In this document: piece after piece, positions 37,820 to 47,810 of the stretch | Numbering within the stretch: the stretch's first letter is position 1 | Layout of the letters: every line of letters begins with the position of its first letter | Assembly: GCA_004565275.1 (NCBI GenBank) | Contig: SDOX01000010.1 | Span: 505,446-569,445, forward strand | DNA from: Nannochloropsis salina CCMP1776 | Taxonomy: Eukaryota > Sar > Eustigmatophyceae > Eustigmatales > Monodopsidaceae | DNA: 64,000 nt | Direction of reading: 5' to 3' | The notes under the pieces: generated by a model | The model's database searches: none | What the model saw: the letters and a program-made list of their open reading frames with translations, nothing else | What the model was told of the DNA's origin: nothing | Position numbers and translations under genes: made by a program

Positions 37820-38213
37820 ACGCTCGCTTGATCCGACGGCTTCCGAGGGCAGAGTTGAGGTTAGTAAGGAAGAATCCGTCAGCTGTGCGATTGGCTGTAT
37901 TTTCCTTCCCTAGGTATATCTACCCCCTCTTTCGCCTCTGTACATGTACGGGGGGGCAATGGCAGAATTATGTGCGGCTAGTGAGCGAGGCAGTAGTAGG
38001 GCGGGGCGACCGAGGGCCGCGAGTAGAAGGAACTTAAAAAATTGTATCATGCGCGTGAGCAATACGCTTAACAATTTGTTTTTAAGAGTCCCATACGATG
38101 TTTAGCATTCTACAAACAGGGAGCAAATGCGGGGTCGGGGCGGGTAACTTGCATCGAGTCGGTCAACGCCATTTCCAAACACCAACCTCCCGCCCTCCAG
38201 CACTGGCACGTAG
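37820..38213. other. Divergent promoter region between ALKBH1-like and BCDIN3D-like genes
   Basis: No gene is seen in 394 bp. It should contain both promoters. Confidence 0.5.
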
Positions 38214-39296
38214 ATGGTCAAATCTCCGTCGCTGGCTCACGGTGACAGCAAGGCGGACACTGGGAGCGAGCGACTCTCGTCAGTGATACCGAAACATTCT
38301 TTTGCTGTGCAAGGAGGGCACTTTAATGGTAATTTTCCGCATTACTACTCTTTCCATCCTTTCGAGTCACGAGTCGCTGCCCTGCTAGGCATACCCTCCA
38401 CATGCGATCGTCTGGCTCTTGAAAAGCAGGACAAAAACGAAGCGGCATTAGCAAGTATTCTCAAGTATGGAAACAATAAGAACGATGGGGGAAAACGGCT
38501 TTTAATAGCTGACTGGGGCTGCAATACGGGTAGGCTGACCAGAGAGCTCTGTCGCCGCCTCAGAGATCTCTCCCACCGACCTGTGGCAGGGCTAGGCCTG
38601 GACTTTGATGAAAATCTCATTAATAGGGCAAAAGAGGAATCAGTCGAGGAGGAGGAGAAAGAGGGAGAGTGTGGGGACGTGTCATTTGCGGCCGTCGATC
38701 TTGTCACGGATTGGGCTCGGGCCGAGGAGATCATGCGGGCTTTTTTAGACAAAGATGGTGACCTGAGAGGAAATGACGACGACTCTCGTCCAAGGGATTC
38801 AAACCCTTTGGGAAGTGTCGATGGGAGAGAGGAGATTCGTCAAGGCCGAACCATCAAGTTCGATCTGTTGACCATATTCTCAACGACGATGTGGATCCAT
38901 CTAGTCCACGGAGAAAACGCTCTTGAAACTTTCTTGAGGCGCGCTGCGGAATGGACGCACTGTCTGGTCTTAGAGCCTCAGACACAAAAAAGCTACAAGG
39001 CGGCTCGCAAGCGCCTGAAACGAGCAGGATTCGACCCGGCGGTGTATTTCCAACCGGTAACGGTCGCAGACACGTCTTCCATGGTCATGAGGGAGAGCGG
39101 GAAGAGGGAGTGGGGGTTCACGAAAGCGATTAATTTGGGGGCTTCGTCAGCATGGGGCAGAGAGCTCTTTGTGTACTACAGGAAGGAGAGACACGAGGAG
39201 GAAGAGGAAGGAGGGAGCGATATCGGCGATGCGTCGAAGAAGGAGAGAACGAGGATCAAGGACGATCGGGGGCGGAAACGTAAATCGGAAGGATGA
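38214..39296 (+). CDS. BCDIN3D/MEPCE-type RNA 5'-phosphate methyltransferase
   Basis: A single-exon frame of 360 residues. FNGNFPHYYSFHPFESRVAA is the family's N-terminal signature (GNF.NYY.FHP). The SAM-binding motif I is LLIADWGCNTGRLTREL, and the acidic residue ending strand 2 is in VAGLGLDFDENLI. FDLLTIFSTTMWIHLVHGEN corresponds to the SVTMWIHLNHGD block, and LVLEPQTQKSYKAARKRLKR to LEPQPWKSYRAA. Family members methylate a 5'-terminal phosphate: the gamma-phosphate of 7SK RNA (MEPCE) or the 5'-monophosphate of tRNA-His and pre-miRNA (BCDIN3D). The short length favours the BCDIN3D branch. The last ~35 residues are highly charged and nuclear-localisation-like. Confidence 0.87.
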   Translation: MVKSPSLAHGDSKADTGSERLSSVIPKHSFAVQGGHFNGNFPHYYSFHPFESRVAALLGIPSTCDRLALEKQDKNEAALASILKYGNNKNDGGKRLLIADWGCNTGRLTRELCRRLRDLSHRPVAGLGLDFDENLINRAKEESVEEEEKEGECGDVSFAAVDLVTDWARAEEIMRAFLDKDGDLRGNDDDSRPRDSNPLGSVDGREEIRQGRTIKFDLLTIFSTTMWIHLVHGENALETFLRRAAEWTHCLVLEPQTQKSYKAARKRLKRAGFDPAVYFQPVTVADTSSMVMRESGKREWGFTKAINLGASSAWGRELFVYYRKERHEEEEEGGSDIGDASKKERTRIKDDRGRKRKSEG

Positions 39297-39646
39297 GAAA
39301 TATTACAAAATGAAAAAAAACGTACTCCTGGTTGACAGTTTGCACGCGATGCACAACACACGAGTAGAATGAGAAACATTTGCACGGCTGCTCGGTTGGA
39401 TTTTGATATATGCATGTGCGCGGCGAAATGCATGGGAATTGAGACGAAGACGCCTGTCCGAAGAATCACTTGCTTCGGCATATATTTGCATCTGTCACGC
39501 ATGCCATTTGGGAGCAACTTCGTCAGCCTAAAGTGTTCAGACTTTCTGCTTTTGATTTCTTTGCATTTTTAGTATTCACTTGTGGGCTCGCTTGCCCTTC
39601 AATGCGTCATAAACTCCATTTCAACACGACTTTTCGTATCCATGAA
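39297..39646. other. Convergent 3' region between BCDIN3D-like and FAM136A genes
   Basis: An AT-richer stretch with no gene seen. Both neighbours end here. Confidence 0.5.
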
Positions 39647-40078
39647 TTACAAGCGCTTCTTGCACTCTCCTGCCAACTTTGCCTCCATAGCGTTCACTAA
39701 TGGCAGGTGAGTGTCCACGCATTTCCCCACACATTTATCGTATATACCTTGGAGCTTCGCTTGCTGAGAGGGATCAGGTTTGCCCCCACCTGCTTTCGCT
39801 TGAGTATCTCGGACCTCATCCTCGCAAGACTGCTGACAACGCTGCAATCGATTTTGAAAGTACTGGAGTTCGTTTGAGATTAAAGCATTAATTTCCTGGA
39901 GTCCCGTCGAACAAGCCCCAACACATTGTTGGACGTCTTGAGAAGTGTACGAGCTATGATCGTGGCACGCCGCCATGCAGGAGTAAGCATTTTTGCTCAG
40001 CTTTCGTATGTAGGCGCGGTCTAGTTTGTCCATGCACGTTGTTACGGCTGCTTGGAGGCGGGCTTGGGGGTCGGTCAT
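39647..40078 (-). CDS. FAM136A: FAM136A-like mitochondrial CX3C protein (DUF842)
   Basis: The frame opens upstream with TTG; the ATG at 40078 gives 143 residues, close to the ~138 of animal FAM136A. Paired Cys motifs run along the protein: CMAACHD, CVGACSTG, CQQSCEDE and CVGKCVDT, the spaced CX3C pattern of this family. FAM136A is a soluble mitochondrial intermembrane-space protein whose disulfide-bonded helical hairpins form by the MIA40 import route. Its molecular role is poorly defined. No signal peptide is present, as expected for that route. The gene is divergent from an orphan gene 1.1 kb away. Confidence 0.93.
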   Translation of the reverse strand: MTDPQARLQAAVTTCMDKLDRAYIRKLSKNAYSCMAACHDHSSYTSQDVQQCVGACSTGLQEINALISNELQYFQNRLQRCQQSCEDEVRDTQAKAGGGKPDPSQQAKLQGIYDKCVGKCVDTHLPLVNAMEAKLAGECKKRL

Positions 40079-41202
40079 CTTGTGGTGGAGTGATGAGATT
40101 GTCAAAATCGAACTTCTACCTGTTTGCCGAGTATCAAATACGTCAATGTGCCCAAGTTATGAGAAAAAAGGAATAGGGATGGATGGAGCATCACTCGGAA
40201 AATTGATGGCGGCAGCGAGGAGGGAGGCTGAAAGCAAGCGCATACTTCGCTTGTGATCGCCTACAGGATACGAGTCTCTGAAATCTAAGCACTCGTTCAT
40301 TTTTCCTTGTCATTTACTCGCCAAGAAAGCAGCGGGATCGGGTGCACGCCACAGGGCAGTAAATCAGAAAAGGAAGGGGGGCATTGCAAATTTGAGACGT
40401 CTTTTTCCACCGCGGATCTGACTTACACAAAAATGGTCGCTTGTGGTTGTAAGTCATACATGGCGCCATTACGCCTGCACGTCGGACTGCCGTAGAATTC
40501 ACGTGCTTTAGCGGCGCGAGGATCCTCTCGCACGGGCGAGAGCATGCATCTGCTTCAAGGTGTCAAGCCGACGGCGCCGTCTGCGGCCTCGCGTGTCAAG
40601 AATGAGAGAAAAGCTCCACATCCTGCATCATGAAGCGAGAGGAATGCATGTGTGTCATTGCTTCATCTTTTTTCGAAGGTCGTGTTGGACACAGTGGGCT
40701 AGGCTAAGCACTTTGACCTCTCAGAGGCAACCTCCCACCCGATCCCTCCCCCCCTCAACTATTCTGTAGTGAGATCCTGGGGTAGCCCTTTTCACATTGA
40801 TCACGTGATTTTGGATAAATAACCACGCACTCGCGGGTAAATATAAATAAGTTTTGGTCGTTGATTATTGATCTGCTGGCATCGTGTACCAATCACGACT
40901 TCCTAAAGGAGTCGGAAATGCACTTGAATTTCTTGAGCTTGAGAACCGAAGCAGAACATCAACTTCGCCTACAAGACTACCACATGTGTTTTTCTTTTGA
41001 GATGAATTGATTTGACATGTGGGAGAGCTAACAGTTACGACAAAAGCTTTGTTGAGACTGGAGGTGTGTCTTCCCTCGAGCATTTTCACATATTAACAAC
41101 TTTTATTTTCTTCATCCCTCAACTTCAAGTAGAAGCCAACTAGCACGCGCCCAGCAAGGCAAAAACTCTGAAAAGAGAAAATCAAGAAGACCACGAAAGA
41201 AT
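40079..41202. other. 1.1-kb intergenic region, divergent promoters
   Basis: No gene is supported. Several short frames (for example 69 codons at 40560) have no recognised content. The distal 300 bp are AT-rich. Confidence 0.45.
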
Positions 41203-41917
41203 ATGCAGGGTAAAGACTTCAAGATTATGCGTCGTAACAGTCTCACCGCTGAAGTGGACGGAGTGTGGCCCAATTTGGAGGAAGAGGAAGACTCTTACGT
41301 CCCCCATAAGGTGCATATGAAAGGTGCGTCGAGCAAGTAGCCAACACTAGGCATGATCCAGGGCGAAAGATTAACCAAGACAGGGTGCATGGGTTTGTAG
41401 TGAGATTACGCGCTTATTCCTGAGAAGACGATGGACTTGATCCCTTCCTTACCTTTTCGTGTCAGAAATGTTGTCTACCTTAGGTTTCGTCAGTACCTTT
41501 CACATGTCCTAACACCCCACCTGTCTTCATTTGAATACCTTGATTTCCTACGATCCAGAATGCATGATGCTCCGCCGTGTGCTCGGGGCAGACAAAGCGG
41601 ATTCCCTCCCTCGGGCGTGCAAACTCAATGCGACCTCGCAGGCCAACCAAGGTTTCCTGACCCGACTCTCACACTTTAACGAGAGTTCCGACGTAGCCGG
41701 AGTGGTCAATATCAAGGAATGCCACAAACTGCAAGACAGCCTGCGCATGGTGGCCGGGGGAGTGACGTTTTTGCCCGCATCGTGTAACGCCATGCTGGCG
41801 AAGGAGGAGGAGACGCTCAAAGACAAGTTTGAGACGGAAAACGCCAAGGTCTACGCGCGACTGAAGCGTCGCAACAGCTGGGTCGGTAAGGATGATTTCC
41901 CACCCACTGCCACGTAA
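41203..41917 (+). CDS. Unrecognised 159-residue protein, two exons
   Basis: Exons 41203..41323 and 41559..41917 (donor AAAG|GTGCGT, acceptor GATCCAG, phase 1 on both sides). The predicted protein begins MQGKDFKIMRRNSLTAEVDG and continues VWPNLEEEEDSYVPHK, then MMLRRVLGADKADSLPR, a helix rich in Asn/Ser, and a charged C-terminus (AMLAKEEETLKDKFETENAK). No signal peptide, membrane segment or known domain is visible. RRNS near the start could be a basophilic kinase site. The splice consistency and length of exon 2 support a real gene. I do not recognise the family. Confidence 0.55.
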
Positions 41918-42717
41918 AGCCATGTGGGTGTGGGGAAGGGACATAAGGAAAGGAAAGGCGAGAAGGAGAGGGTGTCAGCGTGATGGTCGATTGGGATGTG
42001 TGCCTGGGGGCGAGTCAGCAGGAAGCAGGCGGGTGGAGGGACAGGCAAATGTCACGAAGTAATTCCATGGATAGTGCTTGCCAAGGGAGAGAATGTGTGC
42101 CCTGGAGATCCGCTCTGCTTTCTGGGCGAGACCCATCACCCCCTGCCCCGGGCCGTAGGACGAAGGACAAAGGGGCGCGGTCATTGGAGAATCGTGCGTG
42201 AAGATAGGCTATCGCAGAGGCCTTACGGGGGAAGGAGGCTTCAAGAAAGAATGGACAGGCTTGCAGGGCGAGAAGGAGGGCATGAGATTGCAGGTTAACA
42301 AAATGGCTGGTCGAGAGAGAGAGGTCGCTTGTCATGAAAAACGAAGGATAAGAATTGTGGATATGCGAAGGACATCGGGTAATCATTTGAAACGAGTAAA
42401 ATAGAATGGAGAAGGGTCGGCAGCGTCCCAGCGACACAGTAAATGCATCTTTTTCTTTTCTCACGGCACGTGAACAGTTGGAGGACTTTGACGCTACAAG
42501 GAAAGGCAGGCCGGCCCTGCTTTCCGTGATCGTCCCGCCTCATGCAGGCTCTCTGAGCTCAACCTGGGCATACAGTTCGACACTCCACGCAAACGAGAAG
42601 AGAGCAAGCTGAGGGCGTTTGAACCTCGGCTGGAACGCGCCTCGCTCCCCGTGGCCATGCTTTGGGTCGTAGCTCCTTATCCAAACCTTGCCTCGCCCAC
42701 CACCAGCTACTATCCCC
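41918..42717. other. 0.8-kb convergent 3' region
   Basis: It lies between the orphan gene and the GOT1-like gene, both of which end here. Several overlapping frames occur on both strands but none is recognisable. No RNA gene is seen. Confidence 0.45.
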
Positions 42718-43746
42718 TCACCATCTGTCGCCGTAGTCACCCTGATACGAATCCCTGTACGTCCCTCTCCCGCTCTGCCCGTAGAACTCCTTCCCTCTTT
42801 CCCCCCCGCTCCCTGGGCCCCTCTCCGGCCGCTTCAAGAGGTCGCCGACCACAGGGAGGCCTCGGATGAGGGCCAAGACGACGGGGAAGAAGTTGGCAAA
42901 CAAGTTAAAAAACCCAAACACCTCCAGCAGCATCCCCAAGAAGGAGTTCCCTCGCAGCACCAGGAGTACGCCCAGACAGAAACAGACGGATGCCCGCAGC
43001 TTCTCTCTGGCCACCAGCAAGCGAATGACCCGGCCAGGGCCGAAGTAGAGGGGCAAGCCCACAATCAAGCACAGGTTGCCAAGACGCAAGAGGTTCCGCT
43101 CAAAGAAGAGAGAGACACCCATGGCGGTTAAGACCAGGCTGGCGCCCAAGAGGGTGAAGCCTAGACGTTTGAGAGAAGGCGGGACGGGCTCGTTGACCAG
43201 AGAGCGGAAGCTAGAGGCGCTCGCGCTGCTGCCGGGTCTCCCTCGGGGTGACGTGGGGGGGGGGGATGGGCGCCCTGATGCTCGATTGCGATTCCGAGAG
43301 GAAGAGGGAGGGGGTGGGGGTGGTGGGTAGTACGAATCAGTGTCGTAAAAATCGTCACCGTAGTCGTCGTCGTAAGGAGGATAGCCGCCTCTCCCATAGC
43401 CCTGGTCGTCCCTGGACGGGTATGCCCCGCCACGGACATTTCGAAGTGTGTACAAATACTGTGGGTGGTTTGTATGCTGGAAGGCCGTGTACGAGGACCG
43501 TGCCTGGAAAAGTCGTGGCAGGCGGGAAAGGGACGGGGTTTGTCGACGAGTTGGAGGCAGGGAGGTTGGGTGTGATGAAGCGGAAACGAAGATTGCGAGC
43601 AGGACAAAAATGGAACAAAGATCAAGGGAGTGGGCCGGCAACAGCTTCGAACCGGACGTTGTCCTATAGTCCGGCCGAAGGGAGGCTTGAAAGGAGAGTA
43701 AACGGGTTAAAGGGCTCCGCCTCCTCCAGCGTGACGTTTCCCTCAT
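42718..43746 (-). CDS. GOT1/SFT2-family vesicle-transport membrane protein with long N-terminal extension
   Basis: A single-exon frame of 342 residues. The C-terminal ~140 residues have the four-helix GOT1 fold: GFTLLGASLVLTAMGVSLFF, NLCLIVGLPLYFG, LRASVCFCLGVLLVLRG and MLLEVFGFFNLFANFFPVVL, ending LPVVGDLLKRP, as in yeast Got1 and human GOLT1B. GOT1 proteins are small (~140 residues) Golgi/ER proteins that help vesicle fusion. Here some 200 extra residues precede the fold: a hydrophobic segment (LCSIFVLLAIFVSAS), then a basic, Ser/Thr-rich stretch ending VRGGAYP, then a Tyr/Pro/Asp-rich linker. That beginning looks like a targeting presequence, so the protein may sit outside the Golgi. Neighbour: divergent from homoaconitase by 295 bp. 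Confidence 0.82.
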   Translation of the reverse strand: MRETSRWRRRSPLTRLLSFQASLRPDYRTTSGSKLLPAHSLDLCSIFVLLAIFVSASSHPTSLPPTRRQTPSLSRLPRLFQARSSYTAFQHTNHPQYLYTLRNVRGGAYPSRDDQGYGRGGYPPYDDDYGDDFYDTDSYYPPPPPPPSSSRNRNRASGRPSPPPTSPRGRPGSSASASSFRSLVNEPVPPSLKRLGFTLLGASLVLTAMGVSLFFERNLLRLGNLCLIVGLPLYFGPGRVIRLLVAREKLRASVCFCLGVLLVLRGNSFLGMLLEVFGFFNLFANFFPVVLALIRGLPVVGDLLKRPERGPGSGGERGKEFYGQSGRGTYRDSYQGDYGDRW

Positions 43747-44041
43747 CCTCTTGACGACACGTGCCCGGGCAGCCTACCTCCACACCCCGCTGCCGCTGTC
43801 GTCAGTGGGCGTGCAAAGACTGTGTAGGCGTGTATGAAATGAAGCATTCAGGCGTTGCTGCACGACTGGAAGCTCCATCATTGCTTGCGTTGAGGAGATA
43901 GGACGGACCAGGTCGCTCTGTCGCCGACTTTTGCAGTTCGACCTCACTAACCAGTCCATTGCCCCTGTCCAAATCGCAAGCCACAGGTACTGACCCGAGC
44001 AATGCGTATACACACGACATAAAGGGTAGAATTTGCTGAAC

Positions 44042-46375
44042 ATGTCCGCGCATCCCCGGTTGCTGGGGCGGCAGGGTCGTTCATTGCAATTACTTCAGCA
44101 GAATTTGGCCGCCTGCAACCAGCCTCGGTGTTCTTTTGCTGCTGCAGCATCTCCGTTAAACTTGGTTGAAAAAATTGCACGGCGCCACGCGGTGGACGTG
44201 GACAAAAAAGACATTAGCGCAGGGAATATAATCTCCATAAAGCCGAAGCATGTGATGACGCATGACAATACCCTGGCGGTCATGACAAAATTTGTCTCCC
44301 TCTCTCACTCTGAGGGCAGCACTATTAGCCCTGACAATCCATTTCCAAGCATCGCAGATCAGCGGCAGCCGGTGCTGGCCCTTGACCACAATGTGCAAGA
44401 TCGCTCCCCCAAAAATCTAGCTCGGTACGCAGCGATCGAGAAATTCGCTCGTCAGCACGGCCTCGACTTCTTCCCAGCCGGGCGGGGCATAGGCCATCAG
44501 GTCTTGTGCGAGGAGGGTTACGTGCAGCCAGGCTGGATGGTTGTGGCCAGTGACAGTCATTCTAACATGTACGGAGCATTGGGTGCACTGGGTACGCCGG
44601 TGGTACGCACGGATGCCGCCGCTCTTTGGGCCACGGGCAGGACCTGGTGGCGGGTCCCTCCAGTGGCACGTGTCGAGCTGACGGGCGTGCTTCGCCAGGG
44701 TGTGGTGGGTAAAGACGTGATATTAGCCCTATGCGGCCTGTTCAGGAAGGACGAGGTTCTGAACCATGCGGTCGAGTTCGCGGGAGATGGCTTGAGCTGC
44801 CTGGGCATGGAGGACAGGATGACCATCAGTAACATGACCACGGAATGGGGCGCCCTCTCCGGAGTATTTCCCGCCGATGGCGTCACCCTGAAGTGGCTAC
44901 AGGCGCGGGCTGGGAAATTGCGAGAGAAATACGGCGCTGTGGGGGTAGACATGCATGAAAAGGGCGGGTCGATGGCGCCTCCTGTTTCCGTGCCCCCCAG
45001 GGTGCTGGCAAGCGAACGCGTGGCGCACGCCATGGCTGCAGGAGAGCCTGGGGCGTGGGAGAGGGCGGACGAGAAGGCGCAATACGCCAAGACGTTGGCC
45101 CTCGACCTCTCACGACTGGTGCCTTTGGTTGCGGGCCCCAACGCCATCAAGAGCATCACGCCCGCGCGTTCCCTGGAAGAGCGACGCGTGCAGATCCACA
45201 AGGCATACATTCTCTCCTGTGTGAACAGCCGCGTGAGCGACCTCACAAGCGCTGCCGATATATTGCGCGACCGCTTAGTGGCACCCGGGGTTGAACTCTA
45301 CATAGCCGCGGCCTCGAGCGAAGTCGAGGAGGAGTCGAAAAAACGAGGCGATTGGTCAGCCTTGGTGGCAGCGGGCGCGGTGGAGTTGCCCTCTGGGTGT
45401 GGGCCGTGCGTGGGTTTGGGAAGAGGGTTGCTGCGGGATGGGGAGGTTGCGATATCGGCTACAAACAGGAACTTCAAAGGGCGCATGGGGTCGAGGCACG
45501 CGCAGGCGTATCTCGCCTCGCCCGCTGTAGTCGCGCAGTCAGCCCTGAAGGGGTATATCGCCAGCCCCGGGCGGGTGGACAGCGGACTGGAGGACAGCTT
45601 GTGGGAAGTGACAGCGAGGGAGATTCAGACGCCGCGCGGCAAGGATGCATCGCCTGAAGGGCCGGGGCAACGCGGTAGGGCCCGTGAGGACCGTCCTGGA
45701 GTCGCTCCGCGTGCTGCAGACACCTCCTCGCACACCGTCATCAGCGGCTTTCCTCCTATCCTCCGAGGCGCCGTCCTCTTGACCCCGTCGCCCAACATCG
45801 ACACGGACGGAATCTATGCCGGACGTCACTGTTACGAGGACATGGACGCCCGAGCACAGGCAAACGTGGCAATGGAGAACTACGACCCCGCATTCGCCTC
45901 CCTTGTACAGCCCGGCGACGTGCTAGTGACGGGTCCCAACTTTGGCTGCGGTTCATCTCGAGAACAGGCTGCCACTGCTCTGCGTGCATGTGGTATTCGA
46001 GTTATCGTGACGGCAAGTGTCAACGAAACTTTTCGACGGAACGCTTTGAACAATGCCCTGCTAATCTTGGAGGCACCTGCGCTTGTGGCCGAGATCGAAC
46101 GTCGTCTTTCTCGAAGCAATTTTGGTTCCGGTATGTACATGCCAAGCATACGTTTGCCTGAGTACTCTTTGGAAGTGGATTTTGTGGCCTCTATCCTAAA
46201 ATTGGTTTTGCGCGGCGGTGATGAGACGAAAAAAGAAATCGGAGGATGCCCATTTGACCCAGTGGGACGCGTGGCTCAGGAGATTGTCGTCGCGGGAGGG
46301 TTAGAGGGTTGGGTGCGACAGCAGCTACAAGAGAACAAGGTCCTGTCCGGTGCAAGAAAGAAGAATGCAGCCTAA
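44042..46375 (+). CDS. LYS4: Homoaconitase (alpha-aminoadipate lysine pathway)
   Basis: The frame opens with TTG; the ATG at 44042 gives 777 residues. The N-terminus (MSAHPRLLGRQGRSLQLLQQ) is basic and fits a mitochondrial presequence. Fungal-homoaconitase signatures follow: KPKHVMTHDNTLAVM, ALDHNVQD, VVASDSHSNMYGALGALGTP, TDAAALWATGRTWWRVPPVA and MTTEWGALSGVFP. The three [4Fe-4S] ligands are in SCVNSRVSD and GCGPCVG. The swivel domain (TPSPNIDTDGIYAG, MENYDPAFAS, GPNFGCGSSREQAATA) is fused in the same chain, as in fungal Lys4 and unlike two-subunit isopropylmalate isomerases. Homoaconitase converts homoaconitate to homoisocitrate. An insert of ~50 residues separates the halves. A broader aconitase-family enzyme is the alternative, but motif identity to homoaconitase is high. 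Confidence 0.9.
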   Translation: MSAHPRLLGRQGRSLQLLQQNLAACNQPRCSFAAAASPLNLVEKIARRHAVDVDKKDISAGNIISIKPKHVMTHDNTLAVMTKFVSLSHSEGSTISPDNPFPSIADQRQPVLALDHNVQDRSPKNLARYAAIEKFARQHGLDFFPAGRGIGHQVLCEEGYVQPGWMVVASDSHSNMYGALGALGTPVVRTDAAALWATGRTWWRVPPVARVELTGVLRQGVVGKDVILALCGLFRKDEVLNHAVEFAGDGLSCLGMEDRMTISNMTTEWGALSGVFPADGVTLKWLQARAGKLREKYGAVGVDMHEKGGSMAPPVSVPPRVLASERVAHAMAAGEPGAWERADEKAQYAKTLALDLSRLVPLVAGPNAIKSITPARSLEERRVQIHKAYILSCVNSRVSDLTSAADILRDRLVAPGVELYIAAASSEVEEESKKRGDWSALVAAGAVELPSGCGPCVGLGRGLLRDGEVAISATNRNFKGRMGSRHAQAYLASPAVVAQSALKGYIASPGRVDSGLEDSLWEVTAREIQTPRGKDASPEGPGQRGRAREDRPGVAPRAADTSSHTVISGFPPILRGAVLLTPSPNIDTDGIYAGRHCYEDMDARAQANVAMENYDPAFASLVQPGDVLVTGPNFGCGSSREQAATALRACGIRVIVTASVNETFRRNALNNALLILEAPALVAEIERRLSRSNFGSGMYMPSIRLPEYSLEVDFVASILKLVLRGGDETKKEIGGCPFDPVGRVAQEIVVAGGLEGWVRQQLQENKVLSGARKKNAA

Positions 46376-46589
46376 CCATGATAGGCAATAAACTGTAGCC
46401 CGCGTTTTGCGCGAAATAGGATGCCAGCTTGAACTAGGTGGGTCAGGAAGCGCACGTCTGTACAAAGCTTAGTGAGAGAACCTCCTGAACAAATGTGAAT
46501 GGCGTAATCAATATGTAAAAAATTGATACACAATAAGGCTTATAAGCTGCAAGCAAGTCAGCAAGTTAAACACATCTCACTACACACAT

Positions 46590-47810
46590 CTATGCTTGTT
46601 CGTGTCCGTTGGAGGTTTTCGACGTCAATCCTCCGTGATCACTTCCTTCAAGGTCCTCTGTCTCCAAAGCCTTGAGAGCTGAGCGTCGCTCTTCCGAGAC
46701 TTTCTCCAGAGCTTGCCTCTTCTTGTCCAAAAAGCGCAAGCGACCTCGCGCATGTTGCAATGAGGCTTGATCTCGCGGACGTCCCTGGACAGCTTTTTGC
46801 AGCTCTTTCTCTCGTTTGGTAACTACCGCCAAGGGCTGACGAAGCTTGGTTATGGCTTCCCTGAGCTCTTCACGCTGAAGTGCAGTCGCCTCAAGTTTCG
46901 CTTGCACTTTAGACGTCTCTTGATCGTATGCTTGTATGCTGGCTGCCTGGTCCACCATGACGTTTCTGTAATACTGTTGTAGGTCCGTGATGACCGCCTC
47001 GTGCTGAAGCTGGAGTCTTTTACCGTGCTGGTCGGCAATTTCTTTTATGGCCTCCATCTCGAGCTTTTTGTGGGGTTCTACATTTGCTTGGAAGTCCTCT
47101 AGATGACTCGCGCAAGTCCTCTTGAGGTCCGAGAGGTCTCTTTCAAGCCTTTGCTGGAGTTGAGTGTACTCTTTTGAGAGATGATCCCGCAGCATATCGA
47201 ATTCTTGGTCTTTTTCTAGAAGGCTTACTAACGACGACTCGACGGGAGACTTAAGTGAGGTATCATCGTCCGGATCAGGCATTTCTTCGTCTTCTGTGGC
47301 GAGCAGCTGTTGGCTTTCTACAGCTGCGCGGTTCAAGTTCTCTTGATGACACAAGTCGAGGGCAAGTAATTTGTCTTCGTAGACGCGTAATTCCAGTCGA
47401 TTATTCAAGCGAACTTTTTCTATTTCCTCCCGCATCATTTCTACTGATCTGGATGTATTATATAATTTCGGCTGGATGGTTGTGACATACTGGTGGCGGA
47501 TAATGTCATGATCGGTCTGTGCTTCAGCAAGTTTCAGTCGGGTATCTGCAATATCTTGGTGTAGCTGCGCCATAGCAGCTTGCAGTGCAGCTACTGGCTT
47601 ATTCTCATATAGGAGTGAAATAGTGTTGGACTGCGATGCGGCGGGGGCAGGAGCAGCGACACTTGCATCATTCGACCTTCGGTTGCTTTTGCGGGCGGGA
47701 GCGCTGCCCTTAGAACGCGTACCATTGGGCTGCATTTGTTCAGCACGTGCTTTGTTGGGGAGCTTTGCTCTGCCCTTAGCAGATTTAGCAGCCATTATGG
47801 AGGGTGGCAT
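46590..47810 (-). CDS. DRC4: Dynein regulatory complex subunit 4 / GAS8-like protein
   Basis: A single-exon frame of 406 residues; ATG 47810, with 47795 as alternative. A basic, Ala/Lys-rich N-terminus (MPPSIMAAKSAKGRAKLPNK) is followed by continuous coiled coil. The second half matches the GAS8 domain: HEAVITDLQQYYRNVMVDQA aligns with the family's HE.AF.DIKNYYNDIT.NN, then LRQPLAVVTKREKELQKAV and LQHARGRLRFLDKKRQALE follow in the family order (EPL.KA..EV.EL.K, then L...KARL...E). DRC4 is a core subunit of the nexin-dynein regulatory complex, which links ciliary doublets and controls dynein. It is normally restricted to organisms with motile cilia. It is somewhat shorter than the usual ~470 residues. 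Confidence 0.83.
   Translation of the reverse strand: MPPSIMAAKSAKGRAKLPNKARAEQMQPNGTRSKGSAPARKSNRRSNDASVAAPAPAASQSNTISLLYENKPVAALQAAMAQLHQDIADTRLKLAEAQTDHDIIRHQYVTTIQPKLYNTSRSVEMMREEIEKVRLNNRLELRVYEDKLLALDLCHQENLNRAAVESQQLLATEDEEMPDPDDDTSLKSPVESSLVSLLEKDQEFDMLRDHLSKEYTQLQQRLERDLSDLKRTCASHLEDFQANVEPHKKLEMEAIKEIADQHGKRLQLQHEAVITDLQQYYRNVMVDQAASIQAYDQETSKVQAKLEATALQREELREAITKLRQPLAVVTKREKELQKAVQGRPRDQASLQHARGRLRFLDKKRQALEKVSEERRSALKALETEDLEGSDHGGLTSKTSNGHEQA

Noticed and set aside
39472-39490. A GCTTCGGCATATAT-like stretch resembling the start of U6 snRNA
   Set aside because: Only the first dozen bases resemble U6; the ACAGAGA box and 3' part are absent.
45480-46375. Separate LeuD-like gene
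   Set aside because: The swivel domain is in the same uninterrupted frame as the catalytic domain, as in fused homoaconitase.
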